28,834 bases of DNA, from positions 1 through 28,834 of the forward strand of contig CAKVBK010000012.1 in assembly GCA_934725285.1 (NCBI GenBank), given 5' to 3'. The stretch is from an uncultured Bacteroidales bacterium. GTDB lineage: Bacteria > Bacteroidota > Bacteroidia > Bacteroidales > UBA932. Under the pieces are notes generated by a model. That model ran no database searches. It was not told where the DNA came from and worked only from the letters and a program-made list of their open reading frames with translations. Both the position numbers and the translations under genes were made by a program. Shown piece after piece: positions 16,030-24,334 of this stretch (the first letter of the stretch is position 1; each line of letters starts with the position of its first letter).

Positions 16030-17817
16030 CTACATTCTCTCCGGAAGCTCGATTCCGAGGATGCCCATCGCCTTGCGCAGCACAGCGGAGAGCGTGTCAA
16101 TCAGAACAAGACGCATCTTGAGCACATCGGCGTTCTCCTCCTTGAGGATCGGTGTGTCGTGATAGTACTGGTTGAACTCCTTGGCCAGGTCATAGGCATA
16201 ATTGGCGATGACGGCCGGTGAATATGCCTGCGCGCCCTCGGCGATCTTGACCGGGAACGTGTTCAGCAACTTAATGAGCCTGATCTCCTTGGCACTGAGC
16301 TCCACCTTAGGCAGAGGGGAGGCTGAATATTCAATGCCCTTCTCCGCGGCCTTGCGCAGAATGGAGCGGATTCTGGCGTGGGTGTACTGGATGAACGGAC
16401 CTGTGTTGCCGTTGAAGTCGATGGACTCCTTAGGGTTGAACAGCATGGTCTTTTTAGGATCTACCTTGATGATGAAGTACTTGAGCGCGCCAAGACCGAT
16501 CATGTGGTAGAGTTTCGTCTTGTCCTCCTCGCTCATGTCGGCCAGTTTGCCGGACTCGTCCGAAGTGGCCCTCGCCTCCTCGTACATCTTCTGAAGAAGA
16601 TCATCGGCATCCACAACGGTTCCCTCACGGGACTTCATCTTGCCCTCTGGCAGTTCGACCATTCCATAAGAAAGATGGAATATGTTGTCGGCCCAGTCGA
16701 AGCCCAGCTTCTTGAGGATCAGCTTAAGAACCTGGAAGTGATAGTTCTGCTCGTTGCCGACCACGTAGACGTGAGAGTCCAGGTGGTACTCGGCGAAACG
16801 CCTCTCCGCCGTTCCGAGATCCTGGGTGATGTAGACAGATGTGCCGTCCGAACGGATGAGAAGCTTCCTGTCAAGCCCGTCGGCGGTGAGGTCACACCAA
16901 ACGGAGCCGTCCGGATCCTTGACGAACACTCCCATATCCAACCCCTTCTGCACCAGCTCCTTGCCGAGAAGATAGGTCTGGGACTCGTAGTAAACCTTGT
17001 CGAAAGTGATTCCGAGAGCCTTGTAGGACTCGTCGAATCCCTTGAGAACCCAGCTGTTCATCCTGGCCCAAAGGTCACGGACCTCCTTGTCGCCGGCCTC
17101 CCATTTCTGGAGCATCTCGTGAGCCTCCTTCAGACAAGGGACCTCTTTCTTGGCGGTCTCCTCGTCCATTCCTCCTGCCACAAGATCATCGACTTCCTTC
17201 TTGTAGATGTTGTTGAAAGCCACGTACATATCCCCGACAAGATGGTCGCCCTTGATTCCGGTGGACTCAGGAGTCGCACCGTTTCCGACCTTCAGCCAGG
17301 CAAGCATGGACTTGCAGATGTGCACTCCCCTGTCGTTGACGAGGGTGGTCTTGATCACGTTGTTGCCGCTGGCCTTCAGAAGCCTTGACACAGAGTCACC
17401 GAGCAGGTTGTTCCTGATATGGCCGAGGTGAAGAGGCTTGTTGGTGTTAGGCGAAGAGAACTCCACCATGATGTTCTTCCCTGTCTCAGGCAGATCGCCG
17501 AAATCCTTGTCAGCGACGATCTCTCCGAAAAGTTCGTTCCAGAACAGGTTGGAGAACAGCAGGTTAAGGAAACCCTTCACGCAGTTATATTCAGAAATCT
17601 CCGGCACATTGGTCTTGAGCCATTCTCCGATGGCGTTGCCGGTGTTTTCCGGGGTGGAGTGCGACAGTCGAAGAAGAGGGAAAACGACGAGGGTGAAGTC
17701 ACCTGTGAATTCCTTCCTTGTGACTGAGACCTGAAGCGCCGACGGCTCGATGTCGGCGTTATAGAGGGCCTTGATGGCTTCTGAAGCCTTCGTGGCGATG
17801 AAAAGTTCCGGAGTCAT
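16030..17817 (-). CDS. argS: Arginyl-tRNA synthetase
   Basis: This class-I aminoacyl-tRNA synthetase charges tRNA-Arg with arginine in the cytoplasm. The 595-residue length is normal. The N-terminal Add-1 type domain (about 1-110) is followed by VEFSSPNTNKPLHLGHIRN with the HIGH-type signature HLGH at 130-133, by the active-site IRSDGTSVYITQDLGTAERR near 321-340, and by the KMSKS-equivalent KMKSR at 393-397. The DALR anticodon-binding domain forms the C-terminus (IQYTHARIRSILRKA onward). The start codon overlaps the rpoD stop by one base (TAATG), which suggests coupled translation with the sigma factor gene. Confidence 0.97.
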   Translation of the reverse strand: MTPELFIATKASEAIKALYNADIEPSALQVSVTRKEFTGDFTLVVFPLLRLSHSTPENTGNAIGEWLKTNVPEISEYNCVKGFLNLLFSNLFWNELFGEIVADKDFGDLPETGKNIMVEFSSPNTNKPLHLGHIRNNLLGDSVSRLLKASGNNVIKTTLVNDRGVHICKSMLAWLKVGNGATPESTGIKGDHLVGDMYVAFNNIYKKEVDDLVAGGMDEETAKKEVPCLKEAHEMLQKWEAGDKEVRDLWARMNSWVLKGFDESYKALGITFDKVYYESQTYLLGKELVQKGLDMGVFVKDPDGSVWCDLTADGLDRKLLIRSDGTSVYITQDLGTAERRFAEYHLDSHVYVVGNEQNYHFQVLKLILKKLGFDWADNIFHLSYGMVELPEGKMKSREGTVVDADDLLQKMYEEARATSDESGKLADMSEEDKTKLYHMIGLGALKYFIIKVDPKKTMLFNPKESIDFNGNTGPFIQYTHARIRSILRKAAEKGIEYSASPLPKVELSAKEIRLIKLLNTFPVKIAEGAQAYSPAVIANYAYDLAKEFNQYYHDTPILKEENADVLKMRLVLIDTLSAVLRKAMGILGIELPERM

Positions 17818-18677
17818 TAACCGAGATAGGTTTTAAGAAGTTTGCTTGCGGATGGTTTCTTGAGCTTGCGGATCGCTTTTTCCTTGATCTGGCGGACTCT
17901 CTCTCTGGTGAGATCAAGTCTCTCGCCGATCTCCTCGAGGGTCATTTCCTGGCATCCGATGCCGAAGAACGACTTGATGATCTCACGCTCGCGGGTCGTC
18001 AGGATCTGGAGAGACCTTTCGATCTCGGTACTGAGCGACTCGTTCACCAGACCTCTGTCGGCCATAGGTGAATCGTCGTTCGGAATCACGTCCAGAAGGC
18101 TGTTGTCCTCGCCCTCGACGAACGGTGCGTCCACGGACACGTGTCTTCCCGAAACCCTGAGTGTGTCGGAAATCTTGTCCTGAGGGATGTCTATCATCTC
18201 GGAAAGTTCCTCGTTGGACGGGCTTCTCTCGTTCTTCTGCTCGAACTGTGAGAGAGCCTTGTTGATCTTGTTCAGGGAACCTACCTGGTTGAGCGGAAGC
18301 CTGACGATCCTGGACTGCTCGGCGAGAGCCTGAAGGATTGACTGGCGGATCCACCACACGGCGTATGAAATGAATTTGAATCCTCTTGTCTCATCGAACT
18401 TCTCGGCGGCCTTGATCAGTCCGAGGTTTCCCTCATTGATCAAGTCCGGAAGGCTAAGACCCTGATTCTGGTACTGTTTCGCAACAGAAACCACAAATCG
18501 GAGATTAGCCCTCGTGAGCTTCTCCAACGCCTTCTGATCGCCCTTGCGGATCCTCTGTGAAAGCTCAACCTCCTCTTCCGGTGACACCAACTCCTCACGC
18601 CCGATTTCCTGGAGATACTTGTCCAGAGAGGCGCTCTCACGGTTGGTGATTGATTTTGTAATCTTTAATTGCCTCAT
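17817..18677 (-). CDS. rpoD: Primary sigma factor RpoD/SigA, short Bacteroidota type
   Basis: This is the housekeeping sigma factor, which gives RNA polymerase its main promoter specificity. It lacks the long region 1.1 of proteobacterial RpoD, as usual in Bacteroidota. Visible parts are region 1.2 ([23 protein letters not shown]), region 2 ([31 protein letters not shown] followed by [15 protein letters not shown], the -10 recognition helix), region 3, and region 4 ([15 protein letters not shown] and [17 protein letters not shown]). I start at ATG 18677 (286 residues) because homologues begin MRQLKITKS; an upstream ATG at 18695 would add six residues of unlikely MCITRY. A long hairpin lies 20 nt upstream. 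Confidence 0.95.
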   Translation of the reverse strand: MRQLKITKSITNRESASLDKYLQEIGREELVSPEEEVELSQRIRKGDQKALEKLTRANLRFVVSVAKQYQNQGLSLPDLINEGNLGLIKAAEKFDETRGFKFISYAVWWIRQSILQALAEQSRIVRLPLNQVGSLNKINKALSQFEQKNERSPSNEELSEMIDIPQDKISDTLRVSGRHVSVDAPFVEGEDNSLLDVIPNDDSPMADRGLVNESLSTEIERSLQILTTREREIIKSFFGIGCQEMTLEEIGERLDLTRERVRQIKEKAIRKLKKPSASKLLKTYLG

Positions 18678-18696
18678 ATATCTAGTAATACACAAA

Positions 18697-18737
18697 TTTC
18701 CCTGACGGAAGGCGCGGAGCCGTTCCCGTCAGGGAAA
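18697..18737 (-). terminator. Long GC-rich hairpin between htrA and rpoD
   Basis: The arms 18697-18710 and 18723-18737 match over 14 bp with a single bulged base. On the minus strand the hairpin lies just after the htrA stop (18761) and ends 20 nt before the rpoD start. The trailing sequence is only AAATTTG, so the T-run is weak. It is most simply the htrA terminator; being in the rpoD leader it could also act as a leaky terminator or a processing site. Confidence 0.65.
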
Positions 18738-18760
18738 CACTATCCTGTAACCTTCATCAA

Positions 18761-20251
18761 CTACTCTTTACTGAATCCGAAGAAGGCCTTTCTACCGTTG
18801 GCTGTCACACCTTCGATGTAGACCGCCCTCTTGGCGGACTTGGCGATGTTCAAGACATCCTGAGGAGTGCCGACCGGCTGATCGTTGACGTAGGTGATGA
18901 TCATTCCCTCCGAAGCGCCGGCCTCAAGCATCTTTCCGCTTCCGACAGACGTGACCTCGACACCTTTCTTCAGACCGTACTTCTCAAGGGTTTCCTTGGA
19001 AGCTTCCTTCAAAGTCGTCCCGAAGAAAGCGATCTCGCCGTCTCCGACAACAGTACCATTCTCAGTGCTGCTGCCCTGTAGGGTGACCTCGACATCCTTC
19101 TCCTTGCCGTCACGGACAACCGTAACCTTTGTCTTGTCGCCCGGATGGAATGAATTGACCTTTACCTGAACAGCCGAACCGTTCTTTACCGGCTTCCCGT
19201 CAATCGCCACGATCACGTCGCCTTCCTTGATTCCGGCCTTGTCGGCGGAACTGCCTTTGGCAACCTCTCTGATATATACGCCTTCAGGAGAAGAAAGTTT
19301 CATTTTTTTCAACATATCATCTACAGAGTCGTATTTAAGAACCTTGGCGAGACCTTCGTTAAGGTCTGACATCGAGATTCCGAGAACAGCCCTCTTCACA
19401 GAACCAAAGTCAATAAGGTCACTTACAACCTTTTTCACGATGTTCACAGGCACAGCGAATGAATATCCTGAATATGCACCCGTCTGTGAAACAATGGCGG
19501 TGTTGATACCGACCAGCTCGCCGGTCTTGTTGACAAGAGCTCCGCCTGAGTTGCCTGGGTTGACAGCCGCGTCGGTCTGAATGAACGACTCGATCTGGAT
19601 GCCGCCGTTGTTTTCCCGTGGATCATGTGCCATTGAACGTCCCTTGGCGCTGACAATACCGGCCGTGATGGTCGATCTGAGCTGATAACCGAGAGGGCTG
19701 CCGACGGCCAGAACCCACTCTCCAAGCCTCAGCTGGTCGGAATCCCCGAACGGAAGGGTAGGAAGCCCTTGCGCGTCAATCTTTATCAATGCGACATCCG
19801 TGGCCGGATCCGTACCGATCACCTTAGCTTCATAAGTCTTGTTGTTGTTCAATGTGACCTGCACCTTGGTGGCATTGGCCACGACGTGGTTGTTGGTCAC
19901 GATATAGCCGTCAGGACGGATGATCACACCTGATCCGCTCCCCTGCTGCTCTCTTGTCTGAGGGCCTTCGTCACCGAAAAAGAAACGGAAGAACGGATCC
20001 GCCATCTGGTACTGCTGAGTCACAGTCACCTCCACATAGACAACGGCATCGACAGCAGCTTCCGCCGCATAAGTCAGATCAGGATAGTCAGACTGTGCCA
20101 GATTGACAGTCTTTGTGACCGTTCCGTTCTCTGCCCTTGTCACATTGTCTCCCTCATTCACGGTGGCCGCCTTGACGACACCGTATGCCGCCAGCACGCT
20201 GAACAATACTGACAGCGCCACTGTTACCAAACCTTTTTTCATTTCAGACAT
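18761..20251 (-). CDS. degP: HtrA/DegP-type periplasmic serine endoprotease (Do family)
   Basis: This 496-residue protease and chaperone degrades misfolded envelope proteins. An N-terminal hydrophobic segment (residues about 7-28) acts as a signal peptide or anchor. The trypsin-like domain has His122 (TNNHVV), Asp152 (ATDVALIKI) and Ser235 (DAAVNPGNSGGAL). A flexible FFRFFFGDEGP loop lies between about 87 and 97, as in DegP. Two PDZ domains follow at about 290-385 (YIREVAKGSSADKAGIKEGDVIVAIDGKPV) and 400-490 (VTSVGSGKMLEAGASEGMIITYVNDQPV), so the domain set is complete. MSEM gives a second possible start at 20242. The gene is separated from rpoD by the hairpin at 18697-18737 and is divergent from dnaN. 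Confidence 0.95.
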   Translation of the reverse strand: MSEMKKGLVTVALSVLFSVLAAYGVVKAATVNEGDNVTRAENGTVTKTVNLAQSDYPDLTYAAEAAVDAVVYVEVTVTQQYQMADPFFRFFFGDEGPQTREQQGSGSGVIIRPDGYIVTNNHVVANATKVQVTLNNNKTYEAKVIGTDPATDVALIKIDAQGLPTLPFGDSDQLRLGEWVLAVGSPLGYQLRSTITAGIVSAKGRSMAHDPRENNGGIQIESFIQTDAAVNPGNSGGALVNKTGELVGINTAIVSQTGAYSGYSFAVPVNIVKKVVSDLIDFGSVKRAVLGISMSDLNEGLAKVLKYDSVDDMLKKMKLSSPEGVYIREVAKGSSADKAGIKEGDVIVAIDGKPVKNGSAVQVKVNSFHPGDKTKVTVVRDGKEKDVEVTLQGSSTENGTVVGDGEIAFFGTTLKEASKETLEKYGLKKGVEVTSVGSGKMLEAGASEGMIITYVNDQPVGTPQDVLNIAKSAKRAVYIEGVTANGRKAFFGFSKE

Positions 20252-20354
20252 ATTTATTGAATTATCTTATCCCAATTACAGGCTGCCGGAACATCGTCCC
20301 GCAAGCCCAAGGCAAAAAATCAAATATGATGCCATAATATTAAGGGAATATTCG

Positions 20355-20362
20355 TATATTTG
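20355..20362 (+). promoter_or_regulatory. Bacteroidota-type -7 box (TATATTTG) for dnaN
   Basis: TATATTTG matches the Bacteroidota consensus TAnnTTTG exactly. It lies 62 nt upstream of the dnaN ATG in the divergent htrA-dnaN spacer; no convincing TTTG -33 box is visible. The leader contains a possible small hairpin (GTGCTCC-CGA-GGAGTGC). A GAATATTC palindrome (20346-20353) lies just upstream of the box. Confidence 0.65.
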
Positions 20363-20424
20363 CCTTTCACAGGGTGCTCCCGAGGAGTGCTCACTCATAA
20401 TGAAATATTAAAAACACTACAAAT

Positions 20425-21543
20425 ATGAAATTCATCGTTTCAAGCACTGAACTTCTGAAAGGATTGATGGACATATCAAAGGCTATCCCGGCCAAGTCAG
20501 CTCTGCCGATCCTTGAAAATTTTCTGTTTGACCTAAAAGGCAATGTCCTTGAAGTGACAGCGTCGGATTCCGAGCTTACCCTCAAGACGGAAATAGAGGT
20601 GGACACGACCGAGGAAGAGGGGAGGATCGCTGTGCCGGCAAGGCACATCATAGACCTCTTGAAAGAGCTTCCGGACCAGCCTGTCTCAATAAAGACGGCG
20701 AGTGACAGCTCGATCGAATGCAACTGGACAAGCGGAAATTCCGTGCTTCCATTCTTCCCTGCCGAGGATTACCCTGAGATCAAAGGGACGAGTGAGGACG
20801 CCGAAAGGATAGAGTTTCCGGCAGACAGCCTTATCGAGGGCATCAACAGCACGATCTATGCGACAGCCGACGATGAGATCAGGCCGGCGATGAATGGCAT
20901 ATTCTTCGACTTCAGCCCGGAGTCAACAACCCTTGTGGCATCTGACTCACACAAACTTATCTGCTACACAGCCAAGGAGGTCAAGACATCTGAGAAGTGC
21001 TCGTTCATCCTGCACAAGAAGCCTGCCGCTGTCCTTAAATCCATTCTCGGAAAGGACGATGGCGGGGTTGAGATCTCATTCGATTCAAGCACAGTCCTGT
21101 TCACATTCGGAAAGACAACGATGGTGTGCAGACTCATAGTAGGCAAATATCCTAAATACCGTGATGTGATTCCGCAAAACAACTCCAGCGTGCTGAAAAT
21201 AGACAGGGTCATGTTCTTGAACACTGTCAAACGTGTGGCTGTCTGCGCGAACAAAGCCTCCAATCACATAAAGCTGGATCTTAAACCCGGCCAGATGGAA
21301 ATAACGGCACAGGATCTGGGATTCGCGATCGCCGCCTACGAGAAAGTAAGCTGCGACTACAACGGAGACGAGCTTTCCATCGGGTTCAAGTCGACGTTCC
21401 TTACTGAAATCCTCTCAAACATGAACTGCGAAACTGTGGTCATGAAGTTTGCGGACGCGCGCAGGGCCGCCCTTATCCTGCCTTCGGAAGATGACGCCGA
21501 AAGCGGTAAGATCTGCGGTATCCTCATGCCAATCATGGTCTAA
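20425..21543 (+). CDS. dnaN: DNA polymerase III beta subunit (sliding clamp)
   Basis: This 372-residue protein is the ring-shaped processivity clamp of the replicative polymerase. It begins MKFIVSSTELLKGLMDISKAIPAKSALPI, typical of Bacteroidota DnaN, and three repeated clamp domains of about 120 residues follow. Characteristic segments are EVTASDSELTLKTEI, LVASDSHKLICYTAKEV and the end CGILMPIMV. It is not next to dnaA or a recognisable oriC in this window. The exonuclease gene follows after 21 nt, so a dnaN-dnaQ transcription unit is likely. Confidence 0.97.
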   Translation: MKFIVSSTELLKGLMDISKAIPAKSALPILENFLFDLKGNVLEVTASDSELTLKTEIEVDTTEEEGRIAVPARHIIDLLKELPDQPVSIKTASDSSIECNWTSGNSVLPFFPAEDYPEIKGTSEDAERIEFPADSLIEGINSTIYATADDEIRPAMNGIFFDFSPESTTLVASDSHKLICYTAKEVKTSEKCSFILHKKPAAVLKSILGKDDGGVEISFDSSTVLFTFGKTTMVCRLIVGKYPKYRDVIPQNNSSVLKIDRVMFLNTVKRVAVCANKASNHIKLDLKPGQMEITAQDLGFAIAAYEKVSCDYNGDELSIGFKSTFLTEILSNMNCETVVMKFADARRAALILPSEDDAESGKICGILMPIMV

Positions 21544-21564
21544 CAACATTCAAGCGACCAGACT

Positions 21565-22572
21565 ATGGAACTGTCCCTTCAAAGGCCTCTGCTTTTCTTC
21601 GACATCGAGAGCACGGGGCTTAATATTGTCAATGACTGCATTGTAGAGCTCAGTTTTGTCAAAGTGTTTCCAGATGGACATCACGAGGTCAAGACTTGGA
21701 GGGTTTGCCCGTGGGATTACACTCTACGCAAACAGCATCCCATCAATCCGGAGGCCAGTCAGGTGAATGGAATCAAAGACGAGGATGTCGCAGGTGAGAA
21801 GAAATTCATAGAGATAGCCCCTGAAGTTGTCGGTTGGCTCAAGGACAGCGATCTGGCCGGATACAATTCCACCAAATTCGACTTGCCTATGCTGTCCGAG
21901 GAACTTGAGAGGGTCCGCGCGTATTGTATGAGCAGGCTTTCGGATCCAAGGAACACCCCCGGGAACAAGGCGAAGGCGCAGGCGACACTTGATTCCACTG
22001 ACATCGACCTTCACTCCAAGCGGATGATCGACGTTCAGACTATTTACCACTATATGGAGCCGCGCAACCTCAAGGCCGCCTACCGCTTCTACTGCGGTGG
22101 AGAGGACTTCGAGAACGCCCACTCGGCGGAAGCTGACACTATGGCCACCTACGAAGTGCTCAAGGGCCAGCTGGACATGTACCAGACCCCGAGCAAGTAC
22201 CACGAACAGGTGCTCAAGAACGATGTTGAATTCCTCGCTGGAGTCGCTGGCAGGCCACGCACTGTTGACTATGCCGGCAGGCTGATCCTCGGAAAGAACG
22301 ACGAGCCGACAATAAGCTTCGGCAAGCATAAGGGAAGAACGGCCCGCGAGGTCTATGAGACAGAGCCGGCATACTTTGCATGGATAGAGAACGGAGAGTT
22401 CACGATGGACACAAAACGTCAGTTCGCCCGTCTGAAGGAACAGTTCGACAAGGAGAAGAAGGAGGAGGCGAAAGCCAGAGAGGCCGAACTAAGCAAACCG
22501 CTTGAGGGCGAGGCTCTGACCAACGCGACTGAGATGCTCAGGAACAAATTCAACGGCGGGAAAATCTTCTAG
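21565..22572 (+). CDS. DnaQ-family 3'-5' exonuclease with C-terminal DUF3820-like domain
   Basis: This 335-residue DEDDh exonuclease resembles the polymerase III epsilon subunit. Catalytic residues are Asp13 and Glu15 (FFDIEST), Asp106 (YNSTKFDLPML), His186 and Asp191 (HSAEADT), so the site is complete. Near residues 120-150 there is an extra segment (SDPRNTPGNKAKAQ) that I do not remember from homologues, which go directly to the IDVQ-I-Y-H-MEPRNLKAAY block. Residues about 265-300 (ISFGKHKGRTAREVYETEPAYFAWI) form the small DUF3820-like domain found in Bacteroidota relatives, followed by a charged coiled-coil-like tail. The position just after dnaN supports a replication or repair role. Confidence 0.9.
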   Translation: MELSLQRPLLFFDIESTGLNIVNDCIVELSFVKVFPDGHHEVKTWRVCPWDYTLRKQHPINPEASQVNGIKDEDVAGEKKFIEIAPEVVGWLKDSDLAGYNSTKFDLPMLSEELERVRAYCMSRLSDPRNTPGNKAKAQATLDSTDIDLHSKRMIDVQTIYHYMEPRNLKAAYRFYCGGEDFENAHSAEADTMATYEVLKGQLDMYQTPSKYHEQVLKNDVEFLAGVAGRPRTVDYAGRLILGKNDEPTISFGKHKGRTAREVYETEPAYFAWIENGEFTMDTKRQFARLKEQFDKEKKEEAKAREAELSKPLEGEALTNATEMLRNKFNGGKIF

Positions 22573-22600
22573 CGTTTTCCATTATGCGGAATCCTGTTCA

Positions 22601-23164
22601 ATGAATATAATAGTGAAGACATTGTCCGGACACATCACCGTGCGTCCGGACACCACATGGGAGAAGGACAACGAAGATTTCTACCCACCGGAGTTTGTGG
22701 AGGAACTGACATATTCACCGGTTCTTTTCGCCCGTGTCATGAAGCCGGGCCGCAGCGTCGGGAAGAAGTTCGCGGCAAGGTACTACGACAGCGTCGGTTA
22801 TGGAATGATCCTTTACCCCGAGAATCTTTTGGATGGAACCCCGGAAGGTTATGCCCAAGCCATCTGCCTGGACCACACATCCTTCTTGCCCTCTCCAGCC
22901 TTTCCTCCACAAAAATTGGAGACAGGCGGAAGATTCAGCCTGTTCAGAGATGGCTCTGAACTTTTCACCTTCGGCCAACCATCCATGTCAATGATCGAGG
23001 ACGCCATCGTCCAAGCCACCAGACTGCTCTACATCCGCACCGGTGACCTGATCGCGATAGAGTTGGACGCCCGCATGCCGCTGGCAGCCCGCCAGAATGC
23101 GCGCACACACGTCACCGGTACTTTCGGTCACGACAAAGTGCTTGATTTTCAGATTATTTACTGA
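22601..23164 (+). CDS. Hypothetical protein, distant resemblance to fumarylacetoacetate hydrolase fold
   Basis: This 187-residue cytoplasmic-looking protein has no signal peptide or membrane segment. The C-terminal part SMIEDAIVQATRLLYIRTGDLIAIEL has the spacing of the end of fumarylacetoacetate-hydrolase-type domains (a helix followed by GDLI), and PVLFARVMKPGRSVGKKFAARYY could correspond to their early core. The acidic metal-binding residues of that family are not clear, so it may be inactive or not related. It starts 28 nt after the exonuclease gene and may be its operon partner. Function unknown. Confidence 0.7.
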   Translation: MNIIVKTLSGHITVRPDTTWEKDNEDFYPPEFVEELTYSPVLFARVMKPGRSVGKKFAARYYDSVGYGMILYPENLLDGTPEGYAQAICLDHTSFLPSPAFPPQKLETGGRFSLFRDGSELFTFGQPSMSMIEDAIVQATRLLYIRTGDLIAIELDARMPLAARQNARTHVTGTFGHDKVLDFQIIY

Positions 23165-23288
23165 CAAAAGTCCGAAATCAAGGTGGTATACAGAACCTAA
23201 GCGTAACAGCAAGGCTGTCACTGTCATTTCGATGTTTCGATGTATCACCCAACGCATGCCGCACGACAAGCTTTCACGACCGTAAAGA

Positions 23289-24185
23289 TCACAGCTTGGC
23301 TACCTGGGTGGCATTGCGATATTCCGCAGGGGTCTGGCCTGTCATGTGACGGAACGCCGTGAAAAAATAGTCGTGATTGTTGTAGCCCACTTTGTAGGCC
23401 ACCTCCTTGATGCTCATCGTGGTGTTGGTCAACAATTCCTTGGCCTTGCTCATCCGCACCTCATTGATGAACCTCGCCGGCGAGAACCCGGTATATTCCT
23501 TGAAAGTCTTGCGGAAAGACGAATAGCTCAGGCAAAGCTTCGCGGCCACCTCCTCCGGTGAGATTGTCATGTACTGGCTGTGAATCATCACCTTGGCCTG
23601 ACTGATCTTGTTCGCCGTGTCAGACTCCTGGAACTGTGAGTTCCTGTCGTAGAAATATGCCAGACTCAGCAACCTGTCCACTATGCCGGCCAAAACCTGT
23701 TGGAAACCAGACTCCTGCGCCACCGCCGCATTGATGGCCGAGGTATAGAGGTTCACGATGTCCTCGTGGATGTTCACCCTGAACAACGGCCTGTCCTTCG
23801 CAAAAAAGCCCTGCTCGACCAGATTGTCGATGAAAGCGCCGTTGAAGCCGATCCAATATTCCTTCCATCCTGTAGATTTGTCAGGATAGTAGGAATGCCA
23901 CTCACCAGGGAACAGCAGAAACATCATCCCTCCCTTGACAGGAATGGACTTGGAGCGTCCCAAGGTCTCGCATGAGAACTTGCCTTTGCCTTCCGTTATG
24001 TAAAGGAGCTGATATTCCTGAAGAATCCTGCCGCTTGCTATGGAAAACACATAGCGGGACGGATGATTGCGTGGAGGATAGTCCATTCCGGGAGCGATTT
24101 CCTGGAAACCGACCGAATTAACGGCCGTTCCCCACTTGAGGTCAACAGGGTTAACCGCCAAATATTTGAGATGAACAGAAGCCAT
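23289..24185 (-). CDS. AraC-family transcriptional regulator of the rhamnose locus
   Basis: This 298-residue regulator has an N-terminal cupin-like sensing domain (about 20-150, with LLYITEGKGKFSCET and the LLFPGEWHSYYPD strand) and a C-terminal double helix-turn-helix (about 195-292). The first helix pair is in EEVAAKLCLSYSSFRKTFKEYTG, the second in SIKEVAYKVGYNNHDYFFTAFR, and MTGQTPAEYR closes the domain. It is divergent from the rhamnulokinase and rhamnose isomerase genes across a 149-bp spacer, so it is probably their activator, comparable to RhaR of Bacteroides. The effector is presumably L-rhamnose or a product of it; this is inferred from context only. Confidence 0.9.
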   Translation of the reverse strand: MASVHLKYLAVNPVDLKWGTAVNSVGFQEIAPGMDYPPRNHPSRYVFSIASGRILQEYQLLYITEGKGKFSCETLGRSKSIPVKGGMMFLLFPGEWHSYYPDKSTGWKEYWIGFNGAFIDNLVEQGFFAKDRPLFRVNIHEDIVNLYTSAINAAVAQESGFQQVLAGIVDRLLSLAYFYDRNSQFQESDTANKISQAKVMIHSQYMTISPEEVAAKLCLSYSSFRKTFKEYTGFSPARFINEVRMSKAKELLTNTTMSIKEVAYKVGYNNHDYFFTAFRHMTGQTPAEYRNATQVAKL

Positions 24186-24219
24186 AGTTCGCTGACTTTT
24201 TGTTACTAATTGTGCATCA

Positions 24220-24250
24220 CAAATATAGCAAAAAATAATTCTCTATCAAA
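24220..24250 (-). promoter_or_regulatory. Promoter of the araC-type gene (TTTG-N19-TATATTTG)
   Basis: On the minus strand TTTG (24250-24247) is followed after 19 bases by TATATTTG (24227-24220). Both boxes and the spacing fit the Bacteroidota -33/-7 consensus. The start codon is 35 nt downstream. Confidence 0.75.
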
Positions 24251-24334
24251 TTTCCAAGTCATAATATCAAAATATTCAGCGGTAAAACAGCGAAAAAAAA
24301 CAAAATTTGTATGAAATAAAATACCACGTAATTT

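Noticed and set aside
16378..17388. A 336-codon open frame on the plus strand opposite argS
   Set aside because: It is the antisense of a clear arginyl-tRNA synthetase. Its composition (Leu, Val, His and Asp rich) is what antisense of GC-biased codons gives, and no domain is visible.
21724..22329. A 201-codon minus-strand frame inside the DnaQ-type gene
   Set aside because: It lies wholly within a gene with complete catalytic motifs, has no promoter or ribosome site, and shows no recognisable protein features.
23165..23288. Possible small gene or RNA between the hydrolase-like gene and the araC-type gene
   Set aside because: There is only a short tandem TTTCGATG and no convincing open frame, hairpin with T-run, or tRNA-like fold.
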